Source: JADJNW01 sp964596135
GTDB taxonomy: Bacteria; Bacteroidota; Bacteroidia; Chitinophagales; Saprospiraceae
Assembly (NCBI GenBank): GCA_964596135.1
Contig: CAZQTF010000049.1
Coordinates: 1 to 20,022 of the forward strand
Direction of reading: 5' to 3'
Length of the DNA stretch: 20,022 bases
Positions 1-8,345 of this stretch are shown one piece after another (the first letter of the stretch is position 1; each line of letters starts with the position of its first letter). The notes beneath the pieces are model-generated. The model did not search any database. It saw nothing but the letters and a program-made list of their open reading frames with translations, and had not been told where the DNA came from. The translations under genes and the position numbers were made by a program.

Positions 1-23
1 TTATAAGATAAGATATGATACAA

Positions 24-51
24 GTCTAAAGTCAAATGTCTATCGTCTAAA
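24..51. repeat. short tandem heptad repeat upstream of the first gene
   Basis: Four 7-base units stand in tandem: GTCTAAA, GTCAAAT, GTCTATC and GTCTAAA. A weaker related unit, ATCTCAA, follows directly, and the start codon of the next gene is at 63. Unit phase is kept exactly, so this is a real short-period repeat and not just AT-rich sequence. No Shine-Dalgarno-like purine stretch is visible. Its function is unknown; it may be one member of a dispersed intergenic repeat family. Confidence 0.5.
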
Positions 52-62
52 ATCTCAACAAT

Positions 63-1700
63 ATGACCAATAAACAAGACCTCACCGCTCCAATTGATCT
101 TCAGGCACATAGTAAAGGTACAGGGGCGTTGCGCACGCAGCGTCCAGTATATGTGGATTTTATGCCACCTTGTAACAACGCTTGTCCGGCAGGTGAGAAC
201 ATCCAGGCGTGGCTCGCATTGGCGCAAGCGGGAAAGTACTTCGAAGCTTGGCAGCAGTTGGTGCTGGATAATCCGATGCCTGCGATTCACGGGCGCGTGT
301 GCTATCACCCTTGCGAAGATAATTGCAACCGCAATTTTACAGACACAACCGTGAGTATTCACGCAGTAGAACGCTTTCTTGGCGATAAAGCCATCGAAGA
401 AAGCTGGAGAGTGGCATTTGACCGCCCCAAAGGAGGAAAGCGAGTGCTGGTGATTGGCGCAGGGCCGAGCGGTTTGTCGGCAGCGTATCATCTCACACGG
501 TTGGGGCACACGGTGGAGATTTACGAAGCGGGACCGGTGGCTGGCGGGATGATGCACTTCGGGATTCCGGCGTATCGCCTTCCGCGTAATATTATTGCCG
601 CTGAGGTACAGCGCATCGAAGACATGGGCGTGAAAATCCGCCTGAATTATAAAGTGGAAGATATTCTTGCCGAAAAAGTAGCTGGCAAGTTTGACGCGGT
701 TTTTGTGGCGGTTGGCGCGCATGTAGGTAAGAAAACTGCCATCCCTGCCCGTGATGCCGGACAAATTCTCGATGCAGTCTCTTTCCTTCGTGATGTGGAC
801 GCAGGCAATCTGCCAAAATTGGGTAAGAAAGTTGCGATTTATGGTGGTGGCAATACCGCGATGGATGCAGCGCGCGTTGCCAAGCGCATTGGCGCGGATG
901 AAGCGCTCATCATTTACCGGCGCGACCGCGAGCACATGCCTGCCCACGAGTTTGAAGCCGACGAAGCCTTAGCGGAAGGTGTGAAAATCCACTGGCTGCG
1001 CACGATTAAATCCATTGACCAAAGCACTTTCACTGTGGAGGTGATGCGCATTGAAAACGGTCGTCCGGTGCCTACCGGTGAGTACGAAACCCTCGAAGCC
1101 GACGCGTTGATCCTTGCCCTGGGACAGGATACGGATACTGATTTTCTTAAAAATATTCCGGGGATTCAGTTTAAAGAGGATGGTACCGTGATCGTTGGGT
1201 TTGATATGATGACTGGTACGGAGGGCATTTTCGCCGGCGGTGACATGGTGCCGAGTGAGCGCACAGTAACTATTGCAGTTGGTCATGGCAAGAAAGCCGC
1301 TCGCTACATTGATGGCTTCTTGCGGCAAAAACCTTATGTGCCTGAGCCCAAGCACCCGATAGTCGGGCACGAGCGATTGCATGTGTGGTATCAAACCTTT
1401 GCACCACAGAGCAAGCAGCCTCACCTGAAAGTAGAGGAAGCGACTAAAGGATTCGGGGAAGTTGTAATTGGATTAACCGAAGCTGAAGCACGGTACGAAG
1501 CTCAGCGTTGTTTGTCTTGCGGTAATTGCTTTGAATGCGATGGTTGCTACGGCGCTTGCCCGGAGGATGCCGTGATCAAACTTGGTGCAGGTAAACGATA
1601 TAAATTTAATTATGATGCTTGCACAGGCTGCGCGGTATGCTTCGAGCAATGCCCCGTACATGCAATTGAGATGATTCCAGAGCCTTTGGCAATGGAGTAA
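63..1700 (+). CDS. GltD/PreT-like FAD- and NAD(P)-dependent Fe-S oxidoreductase with C-terminal 2[4Fe-4S] ferredoxin domain
   Basis: A 545-residue cytoplasmic flavoprotein of the family that includes the glutamate synthase small subunit (GltD), PreT and the NfnB-type subunit. Residues about 30-120 are the N-terminal Fe-S domain, with Cys37, Cys41, Cys80, Cys84 and Cys88. An FAD Rossmann motif (GAGPSG, 132-137), an NAD(P) Rossmann motif (GGGNTAMD, 261-268) and the second FAD motif AGGD (391-394) follow. Unlike plain GltD, the protein ends in a bacterial ferredoxin domain with two CxxCxxCxxxCP motifs (Cys489/492/495/499 and Cys520/523/526/530) plus extra Cys483 and Cys486. No glutamate synthase large subunit is nearby; the next gene is PFOR, 115 bases downstream. 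I infer that it moves electrons between NAD(P)H and ferredoxin or PFOR. Identification of the family is secure; the electron partner is inferred. Confidence 0.9.
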   Translation: MTNKQDLTAPIDLQAHSKGTGALRTQRPVYVDFMPPCNNACPAGENIQAWLALAQAGKYFEAWQQLVLDNPMPAIHGRVCYHPCEDNCNRNFTDTTVSIHAVERFLGDKAIEESWRVAFDRPKGGKRVLVIGAGPSGLSAAYHLTRLGHTVEIYEAGPVAGGMMHFGIPAYRLPRNIIAAEVQRIEDMGVKIRLNYKVEDILAEKVAGKFDAVFVAVGAHVGKKTAIPARDAGQILDAVSFLRDVDAGNLPKLGKKVAIYGGGNTAMDAARVAKRIGADEALIIYRRDREHMPAHEFEADEALAEGVKIHWLRTIKSIDQSTFTVEVMRIENGRPVPTGEYETLEADALILALGQDTDTDFLKNIPGIQFKEDGTVIVGFDMMTGTEGIFAGGDMVPSERTVTIAVGHGKKAARYIDGFLRQKPYVPEPKHPIVGHERLHVWYQTFAPQSKQPHLKVEEATKGFGEVVIGLTEAEARYEAQRCLSCGNCFECDGCYGACPEDAVIKLGAGKRYKFNYDACTGCAVCFEQCPVHAIEMIPEPLAME

Positions 1701-1790
1701 TGGAATGTCGGGACGATGGAATTGGCCAGAATAATTAAATTTCGTTTTTCCGGCATTCCACCACTCCAATATTCCAATAAATACAATTCC
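1701..1790. repeat. intergenic inverted repeat and ATTCCA-like short repeats
   Basis: Directly after the stop codon, TGGAATGTCGGGA (1701-1713) is nearly the reverse complement of TTCCGGCATTCCA (1748-1760), with 11 of 13 positions matching. The right arm continues into loosely repeated units: ATTCCA, ACTCCAAT, ATTCCAAT and ATTCCTCCAAT. The left arm also holds a second GGAAT. No T-tract follows the right arm, so it does not look like a standard intrinsic terminator. It is probably a dispersed intergenic repeat element or an mRNA-stabilising hairpin between two genes of one operon; the sequence does not decide. Confidence 0.4.
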
Positions 1791-1815
1791 TCCAATTATA
1801 AATTCGACGTGCAAA

Positions 1816-4800
1816 ATGACAAAAAATCAAATTATAACCATAGATGGCAATGAAGCGGCGGCGTATGTGGCGTATCGAGTGAATGAAGTGTGCGCGATTT
1901 ATCCCATCACACCTTCCTCGCCAATGGCGGAGTGGGCAGATGAATGGTCGGCGAAGGGTATTCCCAACATTTGGGGCAATATTCCCGACGTGATCGAAAT
2001 GCAGAGCGAAGGTGGCGCAGCAGGCGCGGTACATGGCGCATTGCAAACGGGGTCTTTGACCACCACATTCACGGCTTCGCAAGGCTTGATGCTCATGTTG
2101 CCGAACATGTATAAGATCGCCGGGGAATTGACGCCAACGGTCTTTAATATCGCGGCGCGTTCGCTTTCGGCGCAGGGGCTTTCTATTTTTGGTGACCATC
2201 AGGATGTCATGGCGGCGCGTTCCACTGGATTTGCGATTCTAGCCTCGGCGAGCGTGCAGGAAGCGCACGATTTTGCGCTGATTGCGCAGGCGGCTACGCT
2301 GGAGTCTCGTATTCCATTTATTCACTTTTTTGATGGCTTTCGCACCTCGCACGAAGTGAATAAAATGGTGCTGTTGTCGGATGAGCAAATTCGGGAGATG
2401 ATTGACGATGAACTCGTCATTGCCCACCGGCAGCGCGCTTTGAATCCTGACAATCCCTTCATTCGGGGTACTGCGCAAAACCCCGACGTGTATTTCCAGG
2501 GGCGGGAAACGGTCAATCCATTCTATGCCAAAACGCCGGCGATCATGCAGGCGCAAATGGATAAATTTGCCAAACTCACCGGGCGTAAGTATCGAATCTT
2601 TGATTATTACGGCGCTCCTGATGCGGAGCGGGTGATCATCCTGATGGGGTCTGGCGCGGAAACCGCCATCGAAACCGCCGAAGCTTTAGCCGTCAAGGGC
2701 GAAAAAGTTGGCGTGGTGCAGGTACGGCTGTATCGTCCTTTTTCGGTGGAGCATTTTATTCAGGCATTGCCGCCCACAGTGGATGCCATTGCCGTTTTGG
2801 ACAGAACAAAAGAACCCGGCGCTGCCGGCGAGCCAATGTATCAGGACGTGGTAGCTGCTTTGGTCGAGTCTTTTACGAATCGCAAAATCGGTAATATGCC
2901 GCGGGTGATCGGTGGTCGCTATGGCTTATCTTCCAAAGAATTTACGCCAGCGATGGTCAAGGCGGTGTTGGATGAATTAAAAAAAGATGACCCCAAAAGT
3001 CATTTTACGGTTGGCATTTATGATGATGTTATGCATACCAGCCTGGCATATGATGCCAATTTTACATTGGATGAGTCCGAGTGGACGCAGGCGTTGTTCT
3101 TCGGGCTGGGCGCCGATGGTACCGTTGGCGCGAATAAAAACAGCATCAAGATCATCGGCGAAAATACCGATTTATTTGCACAAGGCTATTTCGTTTACGA
3201 TTCTAAAAAGTCCGGCGCTCGTACGGTTTCGCATCTGCGCTTTGGTCCCAAGCCAATCCGTGCACCTTATCTGATTCGCAAAGCCGATTTTGTGGCTTGC
3301 CACCAGTTTAATTTTGTAGAAAAGGTCGAAATGTTGGCTTTCTCCAAACCAGGAGGTACATTTTTGTTGAACAGCCCCTTCAGCGCTGATGAAGTATGGA
3401 ACCAATTACCTCGCCCGGTTCAAAAGGAAATTATTCAAAAACAATTAAAATTCTATGTTATTGATGCCACTTCGGTTGCACGTGATACAGGCATGAGTGG
3501 CAGGATTAACACCATTATGCAGACTTGCTTCTTTGCCTTATCTGGTGTGCTGCCACGAGAAGCAGCCATTGAGCAGATCAAACATGCTATTGAGAAAACT
3601 TATTTTAAAAAGGGAAAAGCCGTCATCCGACAAAATTTTGAAGCGGTGGATGCCACGCTTAATCATTTGTATGAGGTAAAAGTACCAAACGAGATAACTT
3701 CTGACCAGGATTTCCCTCCGGTGGTGCCGGCTGAAGCGCCTTATTTTGTGCAGAAAATAACTGCAATGATGCTAGCAGGAAAAGGGGACGACCTGCCCGT
3801 GAGCTTCATGCCGGTAGACGGAACGTTCCCCAGTGGTACAACAAAGTGGGAAAAACGCAATATTGCAGATCTGGTGCCTGTTTGGGAACCGGATATTTGT
3901 ATTCAATGCGGGAATTGTAGTTTTGTGTGCCCACACAGCGTGATTCGGGCGAAATATTACCACGAAGATTATTTGCAAGGCGCTCCCGCGGATTTTCAAT
4001 CTGCGCCAATCAACGCGCGTGGCTTCCCGGAAACACGCTTTACCCTCGAAATGTATATGGAAGACTGCACCGGCTGCACGCTTTGCGTCGAATCCTGCCC
4101 AGCAACCAGCCCAACGGATCGTTCGAAGAAAGCGATCAACATGCGCCCCAAAGCGGAGGTGATCGAAGCGAATCGCGAAAACATTGAATTTTTTGAGACC
4201 TTGCCGATCAACGAGCGCGACAAAGTCAATTTCTCTACCGTGCACGGTATTCAGTTTCTGGAACCTTTGTTTGAATTCTCCGGCGCGTGCGCAGGCTGTG
4301 GGGAGACGCCTTACGTGCGTTTGCTGACGCAACTCTTTGGCGATCGCTTGATTGTAGCGAATGCGACGGGGTGCTCCTCGATTTATGGCGGTAATTTGCC
4401 AACTACGCCCTGGACGACGAACAAAGATGGCAAAGGTCCCGCCTGGTCAAATTCACTATTCGAAGACAACGCCGAATTTGGCTTGGGTATGCGCGTCACC
4501 GCGGATAAGCACCTCTCCATGGCGCAGGATTTATTGAAAAAACTCGAACCGCAATTGGGGGCGAATTTAGTCCATGAAATCCTGGAAGCACCGCAGATTT
4601 TTGAATCCAGTATCGTAGAGCAACGCAGGCGTGTAGTGCAACTAAAAGAAAAGTTGCAAAATATTAATACATCAGCGGCAAAACATTTACTTTCGGTAGC
4701 AGATCATTTAGTGCGACGCAGTATTTGGCTGATTGGGGGTGACGGCTGGGCGTATGATATTGGTTCAGGCGGTTTGGATCATGCATTGGCGAGTGGTCGC

Positions 4801-5385
4801 AATGTGAATGTGCTGGTGCTGGATACCGAAGTGTATTCCAACACCGGTGGCCAGAGTTCTAAAGCCACGCCAACAGCGGCTACGGCCAAATTTGCGGCTG
4901 CGGGCAAGCGCGTCGGTAAAAAAGATCTGGCATTGCAAGCGATTTCTTATGGAAACGTGTACGTTGCACAAGTGGCAATGGGGGCTAATCCGCAGCAAAC
5001 CCTGCTCGCTATGCGCGAAGCGGAGGCGTACGAAGGTCCTTCGCTCATTCTGGCGTATTCACACTGTATTGCTCACGGTATTGATATGGAAAAAGGCTTG
5101 ACCCAGCAAAAACTGGCGGTAGCGAGTGGCTATTGGCCTCTGATTCGTTACAATCCGGCTTTGCGCAAAAAAGGGGAAAACCCATTCGTGCTGGATTCAC
5201 CAAGACCGATTGTGGCCTTGCGCGATTATGCGTATAATGAATTGCGTTATAAAATTCTGACCCGAACCAACCCGGAAGAAGCAGAAAAGCTGATGCAATT
5301 GGCGCAGGAACTCGTGGATTTGCGTTGGCGCACGTACGAAGAAATGGCAAGTTACGGAGCAAAGGAATTTGCACCGGTAGCCTAA
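1816..5385 (+). CDS. nifJ: pyruvate:ferredoxin (flavodoxin) oxidoreductase, single-chain
   Basis: This 1189-residue protein catalyses reversible, CoA-dependent oxidation of pyruvate to acetyl-CoA and CO2, reducing ferredoxin or flavodoxin in the cytoplasm. It is collinear with homodimeric PFORs such as E. coli YdbK and Desulfovibrio PFOR. The pyruvate/TPP domain begins with the YPITPSSPMAE motif near residue 30. A ferredoxin-like domain carries Cys695/698/701/705 and Cys751/754/757/761. The C-terminal TPP domain has a CAGCGETPY segment, GDGWAYDIG from 975, and DTEVYSNTGGQ from 1003. The protein stops soon after the TPP domain, so it lacks the extra C-terminal segment of Desulfovibrio PFOR that is linked to oxygen stability. 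All key motifs are intact. It lies between two flavoprotein genes on the same strand, suggesting co-expression and direct electron exchange. Confidence 0.97.
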   Translation: MTKNQIITIDGNEAAAYVAYRVNEVCAIYPITPSSPMAEWADEWSAKGIPNIWGNIPDVIEMQSEGGAAGAVHGALQTGSLTTTFTASQGLMLMLPNMYKIAGELTPTVFNIAARSLSAQGLSIFGDHQDVMAARSTGFAILASASVQEAHDFALIAQAATLESRIPFIHFFDGFRTSHEVNKMVLLSDEQIREMIDDELVIAHRQRALNPDNPFIRGTAQNPDVYFQGRETVNPFYAKTPAIMQAQMDKFAKLTGRKYRIFDYYGAPDAERVIILMGSGAETAIETAEALAVKGEKVGVVQVRLYRPFSVEHFIQALPPTVDAIAVLDRTKEPGAAGEPMYQDVVAALVESFTNRKIGNMPRVIGGRYGLSSKEFTPAMVKAVLDELKKDDPKSHFTVGIYDDVMHTSLAYDANFTLDESEWTQALFFGLGADGTVGANKNSIKIIGENTDLFAQGYFVYDSKKSGARTVSHLRFGPKPIRAPYLIRKADFVACHQFNFVEKVEMLAFSKPGGTFLLNSPFSADEVWNQLPRPVQKEIIQKQLKFYVIDATSVARDTGMSGRINTIMQTCFFALSGVLPREAAIEQIKHAIEKTYFKKGKAVIRQNFEAVDATLNHLYEVKVPNEITSDQDFPPVVPAEAPYFVQKITAMMLAGKGDDLPVSFMPVDGTFPSGTTKWEKRNIADLVPVWEPDICIQCGNCSFVCPHSVIRAKYYHEDYLQGAPADFQSAPINARGFPETRFTLEMYMEDCTGCTLCVESCPATSPTDRSKKAINMRPKAEVIEANRENIEFFETLPINERDKVNFSTVHGIQFLEPLFEFSGACAGCGETPYVRLLTQLFGDRLIVANATGCSSIYGGNLPTTPWTTNKDGKGPAWSNSLFEDNAEFGLGMRVTADKHLSMAQDLLKKLEPQLGANLVHEILEAPQIFESSIVEQRRRVVQLKEKLQNINTSAAKHLLSVADHLVRRSIWLIGGDGWAYDIGSGGLDHALASGRNVNVLVLDTEVYSNTGGQSSKATPTAATAKFAAAGKRVGKKDLALQAISYGNVYVAQVAMGANPQQTLLAMREAEAYEGPSLILAYSHCIAHGIDMEKGLTQQKLAVASGYWPLIRYNPALRKKGENPFVLDSPRPIVALRDYAYNELRYKILTRTNPEEAEKLMQLAQELVDLRWRTYEEMASYGAKEFAPVA

Positions 5386-5414
5386 TGATTTGCGGATTTG
5401 TCAATGTGTTAATG

Positions 5415-5429
5415 CCCTAAACATTAGGG
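5415..5429. promoter_or_regulatory. small perfect hairpin in the nifJ to PreA-like gap
   Basis: CCCTAA and TTAGGG form a perfect 6-base inverted repeat around an ACA loop. The 112-base gap also holds two octads, GATTTGCG and GATTTGTC (about 5387-5402). Only TTGTATCAT follows, so terminator activity would be weak. It could be an operator, a weak attenuator, or part of a dispersed repeat. Confidence 0.3.
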
Positions 5430-5497
5430 TTGTATCATAAAAATTAGTGTATTATCCCCAAACACCAAATAATATTTAACAGCTAATATCAATTTTT

Positions 5498-6490
5498 ATG
5501 AACCTTCAAACCACCTACATGGGGCTGAAGCTCCCTTCGCCGATCGTTGTTTCTTCCAACACCTTGTCGGAAGACGTGCATAATATCGTGCAAATGGAAG
5601 ATGCCGGCGCAGGCGCGGTGGTGTTGTTCTCGCTGTTTGAAGAACAAATTCAGCGGGAAAATACCCTGTATGAACAGGCGCTGAAAGCGACGACCAACAT
5701 TTTTGCCGAGGCAATGGATTATTTTCCTGATTTAGAGGAATATCATGTAGGTACGACACAATATCTCGAACTTATTCGCCAGGCCAAAGAACGAGTGGAT
5801 ATTCCGATCATCGCCAGCCTGAATGCTATCACCACCGAAGGTTGGATTGATTATGCCATGCAGGTGGAAGAAGCAGGTGCTGATGGCTTGGAAATCAACG
5901 TTTTCTACATTCCTGCCGATATCCGCCTAACCGGGCAAGCCGTGGAGCAGCGCTATCTTGACATTGTTTCTGAAGTCCGGGAAAACGTGCATATTCCCAT
6001 TGCTGTAAAGCTTAATCCCTACTTCAGCGCAACGGCGCATATGGCAAAACAGATCAGCGACGCTGGAGCTAATGCCTTGGTACTGTTTAACCGTTTTTAC
6101 CAGCCCGATTTTGACATCGTGCGGCTGAAAGTGCTGTCGAATCTGCAATACAGCGAATCAAACGAAATTCGTCTGCCCTTGCTCTGGATTGCAGTGCTGT
6201 ACGGCAAATTGCCGCTCTCGCTGGCGGCAACCACCGGTGTGCAAAGTGCCCAGGAAGTGATCAAATACCTCCTGGCTGGCGCCGACATTACAATGACCGC
6301 TTCGGCACTCTACAAATTCGGCATTGATCATTTGCGTACCATGACCAATGAACTCAAGGACTGGATGCAAATGATGGGCTTCAACACGGTAGAATCGTTT
6401 CGGGGAGTTATGAGTCAGCAGAATATTTCAGACCCTACTGCCTACGAAAGGGCAAATTATATTCGGATATTGGAGCATGCGAAAAACTAA
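5498..6490 (+). CDS. dihydroorotate dehydrogenase-like (PreA-like) FMN TIM-barrel protein
   Basis: A 330-residue flavin-binding (beta/alpha)8 barrel related to class 1 dihydroorotate dehydrogenase and to PreA. Supporting motifs are the N-terminal GLKLPSPIVVSSNTLS segment, AGAGAVVLFSLFE (36-48), the FMN-contacting lysine in KLNPYF (171-176), and the phosphate-binding TTGVQSAQEVIKYLLAGAD region (245-263). The usual NxSCPN loop of true dihydroorotate dehydrogenases and PreA is replaced by NVFYIP (134-139), so the catalytic Cys/Ser chemistry is probably absent. It also lacks the C-terminal ferredoxin domain of PreA. Because it follows PFOR and a PreT-like protein, I infer a redox role with those partners and not pyrimidine synthesis. 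Substrate unknown. Confidence 0.85.
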   Translation: MNLQTTYMGLKLPSPIVVSSNTLSEDVHNIVQMEDAGAGAVVLFSLFEEQIQRENTLYEQALKATTNIFAEAMDYFPDLEEYHVGTTQYLELIRQAKERVDIPIIASLNAITTEGWIDYAMQVEEAGADGLEINVFYIPADIRLTGQAVEQRYLDIVSEVRENVHIPIAVKLNPYFSATAHMAKQISDAGANALVLFNRFYQPDFDIVRLKVLSNLQYSESNEIRLPLLWIAVLYGKLPLSLAATTGVQSAQEVIKYLLAGADITMTASALYKFGIDHLRTMTNELKDWMQMMGFNTVESFRGVMSQQNISDPTAYERANYIRILEHAKN

Positions 6491-6538
6491 TGCGTCGCGC
6501 TATGGTAAATGTTTTAATTTCAAAATGGTAAATATGAT

Positions 6539-8257
6539 ATGCAACGTTGGGAATTATTAAATGAGTTATGGGCGATTCAGGATCGGGACGGTTATATTTC
6601 GGACGCTGAAATTAAACGTATAGCTAATGAATTAGACATATCAACAGTTGAAATAGAGGGGGTTATTACATTTTATCATTTTTTTCATCGAAAACCAAGC
6701 GGACGATTTATTATTTATCTTAACGATAACATCATTGCCCAGATAAATGGCAGAAGCGCTGTTCGGGAGGCTTTTGAAAAAGAAGTCGGCACTTTTTGGG
6801 AAAGCACGGATCCGCTGGGAATGTTCAGTTTGTATGACACTTCCTGCATTGGCCTGAACGACCAGGAACCTTCGGCGCTTATTAATTTTTATCCCTTTAC
6901 CAATTTGACACCGGAAAAAGCTAAGTATATCATTCGCCACCTCCGCGATGGATTCCCAATTGAACAACTCGCCGATCGCGTAGAAAGTAAAATTCAGGGT
7001 ACTTTGGGTGAAGATCGCAATTTTTTTATACGCCCGCATGAAACTGGAAAAACCACAAAAAGTTTGTTTCAATACACGCCAGAGGAAGTGATCGAAGCCA
7101 TGTTGCAATCGAAATTGACCGGTCGGGGCGGCGCTAATTTCCCCACTGGCAGGAAGTGGGCGCTTTGTCGTCAGTTTCCGGGCGAAGAGAAATACATTGT
7201 TTGCAATGCCGATGAAGGCGAGCCGGGTGCATTCAAAGACCGCTTTTTGCTGCAATCTTATCCGGGGTTGATCATCGAAGGGATGACTGCCGCTGCTTAC
7301 GCAGTAGGAGCAAGGAAAGGGATTATTTACCTACGCGCCGAGTACCGCTATTTGAAATCGCACTTGGAAGAGGTTTTACAAAATTATCGCCATCAGGGTT
7401 GGCTGGGTGAAAATATTGCCGGACATACAGATTTTTCCTTTGACATTCGCATTCAACTGGGGGCAGGCGCTTACGTCTGCGGCGAGGAAACCTCCCTGTT
7501 GGAATCTATGGAAGGGCATCGGGGCGAGCCGCGATTGAAGATTTTTTTTCCGGTGCAAAAAGGATTTATGGGGCAGCCTACGGTGGTGAACAACGTGGAA
7601 ACCTTTGCGCAGGCAGCGAGAATTCTGGAAATGGGCGCAGCCCGTTTTGCCGAATTGGGCACGGTACAGTCCAGAGGAACACGCCTGTTTAGTGTATCGG
7701 GCGATTGTGAAAAGCCAGGAATCTATGAGTTGGAATGGGGAATTTCCATCGCGGAATTGCTGACAATGTGCGGCGCAAAAGACCCACAATTTGTGCAGGT
7801 GAGCGGTCCTTCCGGCAATTTTATTCCGGCTTCGCAATTCGACCGCAGACTCAGCATTGAGGATGTAGGTTGTAATGGTTCATTTATGATTTTTAATCAG
7901 GATCGCGATGTGTTTGAAGTGATTGCCAATTTTATTGAATTTTTTAAACATGAATCCTGTGGTGTGTGTACGCCTTGCCGGGCTGGCAATTTTATGATGA
8001 GCCGGAAAATTGAAAAACTTCAGCGCGGATTGGGCGTCAAGTCGGATTTGAAAGATATTTTGGAATGGGGTAATATCATGCGCCAGGCGAGTCGCTGTGG
8101 CTTGGGACAAACCGCTCCCAATGCCCTTCTACAGGCGCTGGAAACGATTCCGGAGGCATTTTATGCAAAATTATCTCAATATGATAACGAGTGGGAAAAA
8201 GGATTCGATTATAATAAAGCGGTAGCGCCTTTTGATGAAATTCAGCGGGAAGAATAA
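6539..8257 (+). CDS. hoxF: NAD-linked [NiFe] hydrogenase diaphorase subunit HoxF
   Basis: A 572-residue subunit that carries the NAD(H) and FMN sites of the bidirectional Hox hydrogenase; homologous to NuoF of complex I with an N-terminal NuoE-like domain. Residues 1-140 are the NuoE-like part; only Cys103 remains near its cluster site, so the [2Fe-2S] ligands look incomplete. The NuoF part shows GRGGANFPTGRKW (195-207), NADEGEPGAFKDR (223-235) and GAGAYVCGEETSLLESMEG (308-326). The [4Fe-4S] ligands are Cys474, Cys477, Cys480 and Cys520. Length and layout match the long HoxF of Ralstonia-type soluble hydrogenase. It starts a tight hydrogenase cluster, 48 bases after the PreA-like gene. No separate hoxE is present. 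Confidence 0.95.
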   Translation: MQRWELLNELWAIQDRDGYISDAEIKRIANELDISTVEIEGVITFYHFFHRKPSGRFIIYLNDNIIAQINGRSAVREAFEKEVGTFWESTDPLGMFSLYDTSCIGLNDQEPSALINFYPFTNLTPEKAKYIIRHLRDGFPIEQLADRVESKIQGTLGEDRNFFIRPHETGKTTKSLFQYTPEEVIEAMLQSKLTGRGGANFPTGRKWALCRQFPGEEKYIVCNADEGEPGAFKDRFLLQSYPGLIIEGMTAAAYAVGARKGIIYLRAEYRYLKSHLEEVLQNYRHQGWLGENIAGHTDFSFDIRIQLGAGAYVCGEETSLLESMEGHRGEPRLKIFFPVQKGFMGQPTVVNNVETFAQAARILEMGAARFAELGTVQSRGTRLFSVSGDCEKPGIYELEWGISIAELLTMCGAKDPQFVQVSGPSGNFIPASQFDRRLSIEDVGCNGSFMIFNQDRDVFEVIANFIEFFKHESCGVCTPCRAGNFMMSRKIEKLQRGLGVKSDLKDILEWGNIMRQASRCGLGQTAPNALLQALETIPEAFYAKLSQYDNEWEKGFDYNKAVAPFDEIQREE

Positions 8258-8345
8258 CTTGGCAATGTACGAATTTGCCTAAGTGTCAAAGCTAACTTGT
8301 AATATTGTAATAACCCAACAAAAAAGCCCGATAAATAATGGAATT

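Noticed and set aside
63..1700. Glutamate synthase small subunit as the function of the first gene
   Set aside because: No large subunit is adjacent, and the C-terminal 2[4Fe-4S] ferredoxin domain is not part of GltD; the PFOR context fits a ferredoxin/NAD(P) role better.
3772..4332. A 186-residue open frame on the - strand
   Set aside because: It lies fully inside nifJ, opposite its ferredoxin domain, and resembles no family I know.
5498..6490. True dihydroorotate dehydrogenase in pyrimidine synthesis
   Set aside because: The NxSCPN active-site loop is replaced by NVFYIP and the neighbours are redox genes, not pyrimidine genes.
8283..8345. Extended GTG start for the HoxU-HoxY gene
   Set aside because: The extra 21 residues have no HoxU-like content; the ATG at 8346 yields the normal HoxU N-terminus.
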